6,747 nt of DNA from Planctomycetota bacterium. Its GTDB lineage: Bacteria; Planctomycetota; Phycisphaerae; WQYP01; JAJZKY01. Shown here piece by piece: positions 1 to 5,757 of this stretch. The position numbers were made by a program, and so were the translations under genes. The notes below the pieces were generated by a model. It ran no database searches, was not told the DNA's origin, and saw nothing but the letters and a program-made list of their open reading frames with translations. The DNA is taken from NCBI GenBank assembly GCA_021803885.1, contig JAJZKY010000257.1, positions 1-6,747 of the forward strand, read 5' to 3'. Each line of letters begins with the position of its first letter. The first letter of the stretch is position 1.

Positions 1-40
1 AAAGTACCAGGTTATTTGTGAGCGCGCCCTTAACACTCTG

Positions 41-604
41 GTGAGCGACGAACCAGCGCCGCTTGCGCAACATGAACCGGCCATTACTCGACGCAATGAC
101 TTCTGGTGGGCGTGGCTGGTCGCGGGCATGGCGCTGATGGTGCTGCTGTTGATTGTCCCCTCGTTGCTGTTTTTAACGCCGGTGGCGGCTTTTTTTGTGT
201 ACTTATATCACGGCAGCATGGAATTCCGACGACGGATAGACCGGGTGTGGGCTTACGGCGGACGAATGATCCGCAAAAATTTCTTCGGCGAGTTTTCGCA
301 AGCCTCCGCAACCGATGCGGATCCATCATTGGCCGCGGATGAGCGCCAAAACATGAAAACGATGAAAATTTATGATGAAAAAAGAATGTCCTGGCGGGAA
401 GCGACGGGCATCGTTTTGAACAAATTACAAACCGCCGATGACGACCTGCAGATTGAATTTACAATATCGAAAACGCGGTGTGTGGAGGCGCCTGGAGACG
501 GAGCTTTGACTTTCAGGGTTCTGAATGTGACCATGCAGGACACGCGGGACATATTGCAGGCGATTACGTCCCATGCCCGATGGGAATTGCGGTACTCCCG
601 GTAA
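41..604 (+). CDS. Hypothetical membrane-anchored protein
   Basis: I do not recognise this 187-residue protein. After a short polar N-terminus, residues about 22-56 are strongly hydrophobic and long enough for a two-helix hairpin or one long membrane segment. A basic stretch follows (about 62-79, Arg/Lys-rich), suggesting by the positive-inside rule that the rest is cytoplasmic. Residues about 116-186 look like alternating helix and strand; the last 30 (LTFRVLNV, a helix, then WELRY) loosely resemble the short beta-alpha-beta unit of secretin/TonB N-terminal (STN) domains, a weak shape-based impression. I chose the GTG at 41 because a TGA in another frame at 42-44 overlaps it in the GTGA arrangement typical of coupled genes. 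However, the frame is open back to base 2, so the true start may lie outside the window. No clear Shine-Dalgarno site is visible. The stop is TAA at 602-604. Confidence 0.6.
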   Translation: MSDEPAPLAQHEPAITRRNDFWWAWLVAGMALMVLLLIVPSLLFLTPVAAFFVYLYHGSMEFRRRIDRVWAYGGRMIRKNFFGEFSQASATDADPSLAADERQNMKTMKIYDEKRMSWREATGIVLNKLQTADDDLQIEFTISKTRCVEAPGDGALTFRVLNVTMQDTRDILQAITSHARWELRYSR

Positions 605-665
605 GGCGGAGGAGGAGGGAACGCAAACGGCTCCAATATGTGGCGTCCACAGCGCCGGCCGGCAT

Positions 666-687
666 TCGCCGCGGCAACCACCGGCGA
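666..687. other. Weak GC-rich hairpin after the first gene
   Basis: TCGCCG (666-671) pairs with CGGCGA (682-687) around a 10-nt loop. It lies between the end of the 41-604 gene and the 3' end of the tRNA gene, where both strands need to terminate. Neither side has a T-tract, so it is not a convincing intrinsic terminator. The rest of 605-726 shows nothing I can assign. Confidence 0.2.
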
Positions 688-726
688 GGCCGTTATGTGT
701 ATGCACGAGAATATATATCAACAAAC

Positions 727-801
727 TGGGCGATACAGGGCTCGAACCTGTGACCTCATGCGTGTCATGCATGCGCTCTAAACCAACTGAGCTAATCGCC
801 C
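727..801 (-). tRNA. tRNA-Val (anticodon GAC)
   Basis: Read on the minus strand, this folds into a complete cloverleaf. The acceptor arms GGGCGAT and ATCGCCC pair at all seven positions. The D stem is GCTC/GAGC with a 10-nt loop containing GG. The anticodon stem CATGC/GCATG closes the 7-nt loop ATGACAC, giving anticodon GAC, which reads GUC (valine). The variable loop is AGGTC, and the T stem ACAGG/CCTGT closes TTCGAGC. The discriminator base is A (complement of T at 727). The 3' CCA is not encoded, since the next bases read GTT, so it must be added enzymatically. There is no intron or mismatch. Although queG lies nearby, this is not a queuosine substrate: Q is placed only in GUN tRNAs for Tyr, His, Asn and Asp. 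Confidence 0.97.
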
Positions 802-813
802 GCCGGCGGAAAA

Positions 814-843
814 ATCATACCATATTCCTCCCGTGAACGTCAC
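814..843 (-). promoter_or_regulatory. Candidate sigma-70 promoter of tRNA-Val
   Basis: On the minus strand, GTGACG (838-843; 4 of 6 matches to TTGACA) is separated by 18 bp from TATGAT (814-819; 5 of 6 matches to TATAAT). The TATGAT is preceded by TGG, an extended -10 motif. Transcription would start about 5 nt before the mature tRNA end at 801, as expected for a short tRNA leader. Position and motif agree, but no experiment is visible. Confidence 0.5.
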
Positions 844-864
844 ATTTGCCGGCCGGAGGAGAAC

Positions 865-882
865 CCCGCCGGGCATGGCGGG
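865..882. other. GC-rich hairpin between queG and tRNA-Val
   Basis: CCCGCC (865-870) and GGCGGG (877-882) form a perfect 6-bp stem with a 6-nt loop. It sits downstream of queG and upstream of the tRNA promoter. No T-tract follows on either strand, so a terminator role for queG is possible but unproven. Confidence 0.25.
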
Positions 883-906
883 AGTCATGAGTTTGACATC
901 CGCATG

Positions 907-936
907 ATTCGGCCGGCGCGCCGCGGCGGGCCGAAT
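907..936. terminator. Possible terminator-like hairpin downstream of queG
   Basis: ATTCGGCC (907-914) pairs perfectly with GGCCGAAT (929-936) around a 14-nt GC-rich loop, which itself contains the palindrome GGCGCGCC (915-922). It begins 64 bp after the queG stop on the minus strand, a natural place for transcript ending or 3' stabilisation. There is no T-tract, so classical Rho-independent termination is not supported. The remainder of 802-1000 holds only the tRNA promoter and the 865-882 hairpin. Confidence 0.3.
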
Positions 937-1000
937 TCGTCAGCGCGGATATCCGGACCGGACCGTCGCCGGCTCTCCCCGCGGCCCGTCCCCCCAGAAG

Positions 1001-2104
1001 TCATGCGCCGGCCCGCGGCGCGGCCACCGGGGGCTTATTTTCAGAGTAGTCAATTGCCAGCCCCGTTTCGGAAGAACTCCGCCGTAAAATAGCCGCGTTG
1101 CGTTTCCACATGTCCAGCTTGGCGCGGCGGAAGGCCCGGCCGCGGGTTTGGCTGTCCCAATCGCTTTGGCGCCACTGCTCAATCGGATCGAGAGAGATCG
1201 CCGGAGCGGGCGCGGCGGCAATAAAATCGGGATCGCCGGCCGGCAAGGGCCGGCGATTGTACGGACATACCGTCTGGCAAATGTCGCAGCCGATGATGTA
1301 GCCGGCCTGTTGCATCGGCTGATGAAACTCCTCTGGAATTTCGCCGCGGTTTTCCAGCGTGTGGTAACTCAGGCAGCGGGTGGCGTCGAGTTGGTATGAC
1401 CAAAGGGCGTCGGTCGGGCAGGCGTCGATGCAGCGGGTGCAGGTTCCACAGCGATCGGGCAGGGATGTGTCGGTGTCCGCCGGCAGAGAGGTCAACAATT
1501 CCCCCAGCACAAACCAGGAGCCGTGGCGGGGATTTATCAGCAGCGTGTTGCGTCCGATCCAGCCCAGGCCGGCGCGGGCGGCGAGTTCCCGTTCCATACA
1601 TGGGCCGGTATCGACATAAATACGCGACTCGAATTGTTCGGGAAACTCGCGGCGCAACGCCCGTTCCAATTTTAGCAATCCGGCCCGGAGCACGCGATGG
1701 TAGTCGCGCCCCCAGGCGTAACGGGCGATCCGGCCCTGCCGGCCCGCGATACGGGGCGGCGGTTTGGCTCCCGGGGACGACGGTTCCTCCTGGTAGTAGG
1801 ACATGGCCACGCACACCACGCTGCGCACCGCGGGAAAGGCTTTGCGAATGTCGAGCCGGGATTCCAGGTTGGCCGCCAGGTAGTTCATCTGGCCGTGCCG
1901 GCCCGCCGCAATCCAGCGTCGAACGTGATCTTGAAACGGACTTGCCGCGGGTTCGGTTATACCAACAAGATCGAATCCAAGTCGGCGGGCGGTATCTTTG
2001 ATGAATAGACAAACCCGGGTCGGGTCATGGTGGAACCGGTAGGAACCAGCGCGCGGCGCTTCCCGCAGAGGGTTGGAAATGGAATGAGCGCCGCCGGTGT
2101 TCAT
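1001..2104 (-). CDS. queG: Epoxyqueuosine reductase QueG
   Basis: QueG is a cytoplasmic cobalamin-dependent iron-sulfur enzyme that reduces epoxyqueuosine to queuosine in the wobble position of GUN tRNAs (Tyr, His, Asn, Asp), the last step of queuosine synthesis. The 367-residue length is normal for the family. Visible signatures are the N-terminal segment LGFDLVGI (42-49), RLDIRKAFP (83-91), ARYAWGRDYH (127-136) with Asp134 matching the family's proposed general acid, and DTGP (165-168). The ferredoxin-like part has CxxCxxCxxxCP (Cys219, 222, 225, 229), Cys244 and CxxCxxxCP (Cys273, 276, 280), enough for two [4Fe-4S] clusters. The ATG at 2104 is the only reasonable start: the frame has a stop 57 nt upstream and no other start codon before residue 73. 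Its Shine-Dalgarno site is poor. The gene lies 58 nt after a small membrane protein on the same strand and is probably co-transcribed with it. Identification is firm. Confidence 0.95.
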   Translation of the reverse strand: MNTGGAHSISNPLREAPRAGSYRFHHDPTRVCLFIKDTARRLGFDLVGITEPAASPFQDHVRRWIAAGRHGQMNYLAANLESRLDIRKAFPAVRSVVCVAMSYYQEEPSSPGAKPPPRIAGRQGRIARYAWGRDYHRVLRAGLLKLERALRREFPEQFESRIYVDTGPCMERELAARAGLGWIGRNTLLINPRHGSWFVLGELLTSLPADTDTSLPDRCGTCTRCIDACPTDALWSYQLDATRCLSYHTLENRGEIPEEFHQPMQQAGYIIGCDICQTVCPYNRRPLPAGDPDFIAAAPAPAISLDPIEQWRQSDWDSQTRGRAFRRAKLDMWKRNAAILRRSSSETGLAIDYSENKPPVAAPRAGA

Positions 2105-2117
2105 AAAGCTAAGGAAC

Positions 2118-2156
2118 CTATCTAAGCAGATAGCGAGGTTGCGACTCCGGCTATCT
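2118..2156 (-). promoter_or_regulatory. Three-arm alternative-hairpin leader before queG
   Basis: In the 58-nt gap before queG, the minus-strand transcript carries AGATAGC (2156-2150), then GCTATCT (2134-2128), then AGATAG (2123-2118). The middle arm can pair with the first (7 bp, 15-nt loop, inner GAG/CTC) or with the last (6 bp, 4-nt loop), but not with both. The last arm ends 13 nt before the queG ATG and borders the only G-rich bases available for ribosome binding. The pairing is seen directly. A switching or attenuation role is inference, and the sequence does not match the preQ1 riboswitch classes I know. Confidence 0.4.
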
Positions 2157-2162
2157 TCTCAC

Positions 2163-2465
2163 TTACGCACTTTTATCCGGCCGCGTCCTGTCCCGTTCTT
2201 TTTTAGATACCGCGGCAAGCAAGTCGGCGGGCGCCGGTTCATTTTCCGCCCTCCGGGCTATTTCTTCCGGGTCGTTCATGCCCTCCAGCGCGGCGGCGTT
2301 CATCTGATCGATTGTCGGAGTCGAAATTTCGTTGCGGCGCGGATCATGCGTGAGTGTGATCCAATAACGCAGCGCAAACCACGCAATGACAAGCACCGCT
2401 ACGGCGCCGGCCAGCATAACCTCCCATGCGTTCGGCGATATCGCCACGATAAAAAGGTCGTTCAT
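2163..2465 (-). CDS. Small single-helix membrane protein, unknown function
   Basis: I do not recognise this 100-residue protein. Residues about 15-37 form one clear membrane helix (rich in Val, Ala, Leu, ending in Trp and Tyr). A hydrophilic tail follows, with an acidic stretch (about 62-80) and a very charged Lys/Arg/Asp C-terminus (88-98). The basic residues after the helix suggest a cytoplasmic tail. I chose the ATG at 2465 because GAGGG (2473-2477 on the minus strand) lies 7 nt upstream, an excellent ribosome-binding site. The frame also opens at a GTG ten codons earlier (2495), which lacks one. It stops with TAA 58 nt before queG on the same strand, so the two genes probably share a transcript. 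That adjacency alone does not link it to queuosine synthesis. Confidence 0.7.
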   Translation of the reverse strand: MNDLFIVAISPNAWEVMLAGAVAVLVIAWFALRYWITLTHDPRRNEISTPTIDQMNAAALEGMNDPEEIARRAENEPAPADLLAAVSKKERDRTRPDKSA

Positions 2466-2521
2466 GGTCCATCCCTCATGATGGCGACAAGCCACGAACC
2501 ATCACCCCCCCATTACTGAAT

Positions 2522-2527
2522 ATTATA
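2522..2527 (-). promoter_or_regulatory. Candidate -10 box for the small membrane protein/queG unit
   Basis: A perfect TATAAT occurs on the minus strand, and the expected start site would give a leader of about 50 nt to the ATG at 2465. The region 17 bp upstream is GC-rich with no good -35 box, so an activator or another sigma contact might be needed. Treat as a candidate only. Confidence 0.35.
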
Positions 2528-2563
2528 ACTTCCAGCCGGTAACCGCGCGGGAAAAAATCACCC

Positions 2564-2576
2564 TGTCATTATGACA
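2564..2576. promoter_or_regulatory. Perfect TGTCAT-T-ATGACA dyad, candidate operator
   Basis: This 13-bp perfect inverted repeat has a single central base. It lies about 55 bp upstream of the start expected from the minus-strand TATAAT at 2522-2527, where activators often bind. It also lies 33 bp before the small ORF at 2609 on the plus strand. The symmetry is seen; the regulator is unknown. Confidence 0.3.
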
Positions 2577-2608
2577 AATCATCAGCAACGGTCCGACGGA
2601 GAAAACGA

Positions 2609-2713
2609 ATGCCGAAATGGTTAAAAAAAAGCCACCGCTTTTTCTGGAAAGTGACCGTACCACCGTCTGTCCAGCGCCGCCGACCTATGGGCGCCTTTCA
2701 GCCACGGCAATAA
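2609..2713 (+). CDS. Possible small cationic peptide ORF (34 aa)
   Basis: An ATG at 2609 opens a 34-codon frame ending in TAA at 2711-2713. GGAG (2598-2601) sits 7 nt upstream, one of the better ribosome-binding sites in the window. The predicted peptide begins MPKWLKKSHRFFWKV and is strongly basic (nine Lys/Arg, no Asp or Glu), with two Trp and three Phe. I see no signal peptide or known family. It starts in an intergenic stretch 143 bp from the start of the small membrane gene on the other strand. Such short frames arise by chance, and the basic composition could come partly from the A-run at 2623-2630, so this is a candidate only. Confidence 0.3.
   Translation: MPKWLKKSHRFFWKVTVPPSVQRRRPMGAFQPRQ
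2626..2643. other. A/T-rich hairpin with flanking A- and T-runs
   Basis: AAAAAGC (2626-2632) pairs with GCTTTTT (2637-2643) around a 4-nt loop. The shape resembles a bidirectional terminator, but only two of seven pairs are G-C, so it would be unstable. It also falls inside the 2609-2713 reading frame. Confidence 0.15.
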
Positions 2714-2936
2714 CAGGCCACTTGGCGGTCGCCATCGGATCAGCCCTGCGGGCTGCGTACCAGACGCGTCGGAAAAGACGATCCTTTATCCTTGCGACCT
2801 GCGGTGGCTTCAAACATCAGTATAGCCTCTGGCCACGGCAAAGCAAGAAAAATATTCGTTTGGTTTCGCCGCGATTGGACCGTAGAATTATCGTCCGTTG
2901 CGGGGCGAAACAGGTTCGTTGAGTTTCGGAGCATTC
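2714..2936 (+). promoter_or_regulatory. Leader of the ketosynthase pair with candidate promoter
   Basis: No credible gene is visible here. TTGGTT (2860-2865) and TAGAAT (2883-2888) are separated by 17 bp and could be a sigma-70 promoter, giving a leader of about 40 nt. The -10 matches 5 of 6 positions, the -35 only 3 of 6. GGAG at 2928-2931 is the ribosome-binding site for the ATG at 2937. A 6-bp hairpin, CAGCCC/GGGCTG with a 3-nt loop (2741-2755), lies upstream; no function is evident. Confidence 0.35.
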
Positions 2937-4286
2937 ATGCGGCGCGTGGTAATTACCGGTTCAGGAGCGATTTCCCCTCATGGTTTGAATGCCGCCGACT
3001 TATGGAAGGGGCTGTTGGCGGGACGATCCAGCACGGCGCTGTTGACGCAGTTTGATTCCAGTGCGTTTCCCAGCCGCGTCGCCGGCGGTGTGGGTCCCTT
3101 CAAAACCACCGATTATATTCCAAAAAGTTACCGCAAAGCCGCGAAGATCATGGCCCGCGACATCGAGCTGGCCGTGGTGGCCGCCGATGGAGCGGTCCGA
3201 GACGCCCGACTGGCCACCCGCGGCATCGTGGAATCCTCCGGCGGCGGGAAACCGGATGGCGCCTGGTTCGCGGTGGAATCCCGGCGCATCGGCTGCAACA
3301 TCGGCGCCGGCCTGATTTCCGCCGATCTCAACGAGTTGACCGCCGCCATGGCCCAGGCCAGGCAGCCGGACGGAACGCTCAGCCTCGCCCGCTGGGGCCG
3401 CTCCGATGACCCGTCCAAGCCCGGCGGTATGGATCAACTCACCCCCCTCTGGTTGCTCAAGTATCTGCCGAACATGCTGGCCTGCCACGTGAGTATTATT
3501 CACGACACGCAAGGGCCGTCGAACACCATCACCTGCGGCCAGGCGTCCGCCGGCTTGGCGCTGGCCGAGGCCTGCCGCACCATTCAACGTGGTTATGAGG
3601 ATATTGCTCTGGTTGGCGGTTGTGAATCCATGATCCACGCCATGGGCCTGATGCGCTGGACGCTTCTGGGACGGCTCAACACCACCTCCAATCAGCAACC
3701 GGAAAAGGCCGTTCGACCGCTGGATCAAACGGCCGCCGGAACCGTAATAGCCGAGGGCGGCGCGGTGCTGGTCATCGAAGAACTCAACCATGCCCGCGCC
3801 CGCAGCGCGACTATTTATTGCGAAATCGCCGGTTTGGGCGGGTCTTCCAGCGCCAGCGGCGTATCCCGTCCCGACGCGTCCGGCGAAGCGCTGGCCGTGG
3901 CGATGAGCAAGGCCCTCCGGGACGCACAAATCGGCCCGGAAGCGGTCCAGATGGTGATTCCACCCGGTTATGCAATACCCGAATTTGACCGGGCGGATGT
4001 TTGCGCGATTCATCGCGTCTTCGGCCAGAAGCCCGGCGCGGCGGTTGTGCCGATGCGCGGCGGCATCGGCGATTGCGGCGCCGGCGCCCAGGCGATCGAC
4101 CTGGTTGCCGCCGCCATGGCGATACGCGAGCAAACCATTCCACCGGTAGTTAACTGCGATCAACCGCCGGAACATCTGGATGTGCCCCGGACGGCGCGGC
4201 GCCAGGTGGAGATCCGCAACATTCTAATCGCCGCCAGTTCGCTGGCGGGTCAGAATTCCGTGGTTATCCTGAGAAAGCTCGATTAG
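2937..4286 (+). CDS. Catalytically dead ketosynthase, chain-length-factor-like (KS-beta)
   Basis: This 449-residue protein has the thiolase-fold architecture of FabF-type beta-ketoacyl-ACP synthases: N-terminal RRVVITGSGAISPHG (2-16), a GPSNTITCGQASAGLALAEA segment (193-212) where the active site should be, and C-terminal SLAGQNSVVIL (435-445). Aligned by eye to the neighbouring enzyme, Gln202 replaces the catalytic Cys, Pro343 replaces the His of HGTGT, Asp379 replaces the second His and Arg374 the conserved Lys. The GFGG gating loop is also altered. Gln for Cys is the hallmark of chain-length factors (KS-beta) in type II polyketide synthases. Loss of both His residues argues against a KSQ-type decarboxylase. 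I infer a non-catalytic partner of the next gene that helps shape the acyl-chain pocket. The ATG at 2937 is preferred because GGAG lies 5 nt upstream; the frame extends to a TTG at 2898. The stop is 44 nt before the next gene. An alternative is a decayed FabF paralogue, but the intact frame and conserved scaffold argue against it. Confidence 0.8.
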   Translation: MRRVVITGSGAISPHGLNAADLWKGLLAGRSSTALLTQFDSSAFPSRVAGGVGPFKTTDYIPKSYRKAAKIMARDIELAVVAADGAVRDARLATRGIVESSGGGKPDGAWFAVESRRIGCNIGAGLISADLNELTAAMAQARQPDGTLSLARWGRSDDPSKPGGMDQLTPLWLLKYLPNMLACHVSIIHDTQGPSNTITCGQASAGLALAEACRTIQRGYEDIALVGGCESMIHAMGLMRWTLLGRLNTTSNQQPEKAVRPLDQTAAGTVIAEGGAVLVIEELNHARARSATIYCEIAGLGGSSSASGVSRPDASGEALAVAMSKALRDAQIGPEAVQMVIPPGYAIPEFDRADVCAIHRVFGQKPGAAVVPMRGGIGDCGAGAQAIDLVAAAMAIREQTIPPVVNCDQPPEHLDVPRTARRQVEIRNILIAASSLAGQNSVVILRKLD

Positions 4287-4330
4287 GGTTAGATGGCGTA
4301 TCCGGTGTCGCGTCCTTAACTGGAAAAATT

Positions 4331-5647
4331 ATGGAACATTCAAGACGGCGTGTGGTCATTACCGGCATGGGGTGGATTACCCCCCTTGGCCAGGACCTGG
4401 AAGATGTCTGGAAAAAGCTTCTCGCCGGCGAAAGCGGTATCGCCCCGACCACGCTTTTCGACGCCCGTTCCTTTCCCACCACTTTTGCCGCCGAGGTGAA
4501 AAATTACGCTCTGCCGGAAAATTTGGCCGGGTCCGCCAAGCATCAACAGATCGGCCGCGCCACCGGTTTCGCGCTGGCCGCGGCCCGACAGGCCTGGCGG
4601 CAGGCGGGGTTGCCCCTGCCGGGCGCGCCGGAATACGCCCAGCTCGATCCCTACAGCATCGGCATGTATATGGGCAGCGGAGAAGGTTCGCTGAATTTTG
4701 ACACCTACACGCGCACCGCCCTGGCGGCATGGGAAGACCAAACCCACAGCGTGAATATGCGGATATGGGGGGAGAGGGCGCTCAAGTCCTTTCATCCACT
4801 GGGCGAAATCGAGCAGGAACCCTGCATGCCGCTGACCCATTTGAGCCTGGAATTCAACGCCCGCGGCCCGGCCCTGAACTGCCTGACCGCCTGCGCCGCA
4901 TCCACCCAGGCGCTGGGCGAGGCCATGGAGATCATCCGCCACGGCGACGCGCAAGTGATGATTTCCGGCGGCGCCCACTCTATGATCCATCCCTTTGGCG
5001 TGACAGGTTTTAACCGCCTTACCGCGCTGTCCACCTTTAACGAAAATCCGCGCCGCGCCTGTCGCCCGTTTGACGCTACCCGCGGCGGTTTCGTACTTGG
5101 CGAGGGCGCGGGCATCCTGATACTGGAAAGCCTCGAACACGCTGCGAACCGCCAAGCGACGATTCTGGCGGAAATTGTCGGCTACGGCAGTTCCGCCGAC
5201 GCCTACCGCGTGACCGATCAGCATCCGGAAGGGCGCGGGGCCATCGTGGCGATCGAGCAGGCCCTGCATGATGCCGGTATGACCCCGGCCGACATTGATT
5301 ACATCAACGCCCACGGGACCGGCACCCGGGAGAACGATTCCACCGAAACCCTGGCCATCAAGCGCGTGTTTGGCGATCGCGCCCGGAAGACGCCGATCAG
5401 TTCCATCAAAAGCATGATGGGGCATCTGATCGCCGCCGCCGGCGCCGTGGAGGCGATCACCTGCGTGCTGGCCATTCGCGACCAGGTTCTCCCACCGACC
5501 GCCAACTACACCGTGCCCGATCCGGAATGCGACCTGGACTATGTGCCCAATACGGCCCGCCCGGCGAAAGTTGATGTGGCCATGTCCAACAGCTTCGGCT
5601 TCGGTGGGCAGAACGATACGCTCATCATCAAGCGATTTACGCCGTAA
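4331..5647 (+). CDS. Beta-ketoacyl-ACP synthase II family (FabF-like, KS-alpha)
   Basis: This cytoplasmic enzyme should catalyse decarboxylative Claisen condensation of malonyl-ACP with an acyl thioester. All expected motifs are present: RRVVITGMGWITPLG (6-20), nucleophile Cys188 in CLTACAAS, RPFDATRGGFVLGEGAG (245-261), His328 in NAHGTGT, Lys360 and His365 in SIKSMMGH, and the C-terminal GFGGQN (423-428). At 438 residues it is longer than typical FabF (about 412). The extra length lies before the active Cys, around residues 125-165, so it is probably not the housekeeping FabF. A GGA (4322-4324) 6 nt before the ATG is a modest ribosome-binding site. It follows the dead ketosynthase by 44 nt, almost certainly in one operon, which suggests a KS-alpha/KS-beta heterodimer. 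No ACP, ketoreductase or thioesterase gene is in view, so I give no gene symbol and no product. Confidence 0.9.
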   Translation: MEHSRRRVVITGMGWITPLGQDLEDVWKKLLAGESGIAPTTLFDARSFPTTFAAEVKNYALPENLAGSAKHQQIGRATGFALAAARQAWRQAGLPLPGAPEYAQLDPYSIGMYMGSGEGSLNFDTYTRTALAAWEDQTHSVNMRIWGERALKSFHPLGEIEQEPCMPLTHLSLEFNARGPALNCLTACAASTQALGEAMEIIRHGDAQVMISGGAHSMIHPFGVTGFNRLTALSTFNENPRRACRPFDATRGGFVLGEGAGILILESLEHAANRQATILAEIVGYGSSADAYRVTDQHPEGRGAIVAIEQALHDAGMTPADIDYINAHGTGTRENDSTETLAIKRVFGDRARKTPISSIKSMMGHLIAAAGAVEAITCVLAIRDQVLPPTANYTVPDPECDLDYVPNTARPAKVDVAMSNSFGFGGQNDTLIIKRFTP

Positions 5648-5715
5648 TGGGAATAGTGTGGTGCGAACAAAACCCGTCCACCAACCGTATAAAACCGGCG
5701 AGACAATAATATTTT

Positions 5716-5731
5716 GAGCCTTATTAGGCTC
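5716..5731. terminator. Short perfect hairpin after the ketosynthase pair
   Basis: GAGCCT (5716-5721) and AGGCTC (5726-5731) form a 6-bp stem with a 4-nt loop, 69 bp after the stop of the second ketosynthase. T's precede rather than follow it on the plus strand, so intrinsic termination is doubtful. It could instead be an operator for the downstream transporter. Confidence 0.25.
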
Positions 5732-5757
5732 TAGTGCCGATAAAATCATGTAATATT

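Noticed and set aside
573..836. Plus-strand frame across the tRNA region, coding a GDTGLEPVTS-like peptide
   Set aside because: This is the familiar spurious translation of the complement of a tRNA gene; the region is tRNA-Val.
1179..2012. 277-residue minus-strand frame overlapping queG
   Set aside because: It is a different frame inside queG; only the queG frame has conserved Cys motifs.
727..2104. Functional link between tRNA-Val and queG
   Set aside because: Queuosine is inserted only at G34 of Tyr, His, Asn and Asp tRNAs with GUN anticodons; GAC is not a substrate, so adjacency is probably incidental.
2105..2162. preQ1 riboswitch before queG
   Set aside because: The known preQ1-I pattern, a small hairpin followed by an A-rich tail that pairs with the loop, is not present.
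2701..2841. Direct repeat GCCACGGCAA at 2701-2710 and 2832-2841
   Set aside because: It is only 10 bp with unrelated flanks; two copies 131 bp apart are not enough to suggest a mobile element or recombination.
2617..2922. 101-residue plus-strand frame in the intergenic region
   Set aside because: It has no ribosome-binding site at its start and no recognisable feature. The neighbouring ATG at 2609 has a better site.
3000..4175. 391-residue minus-strand open frame
   Set aside because: It is antisense to the chain-length-factor-like gene, has no domain signature, and is low-complexity Gly/Ala/Arg/His.
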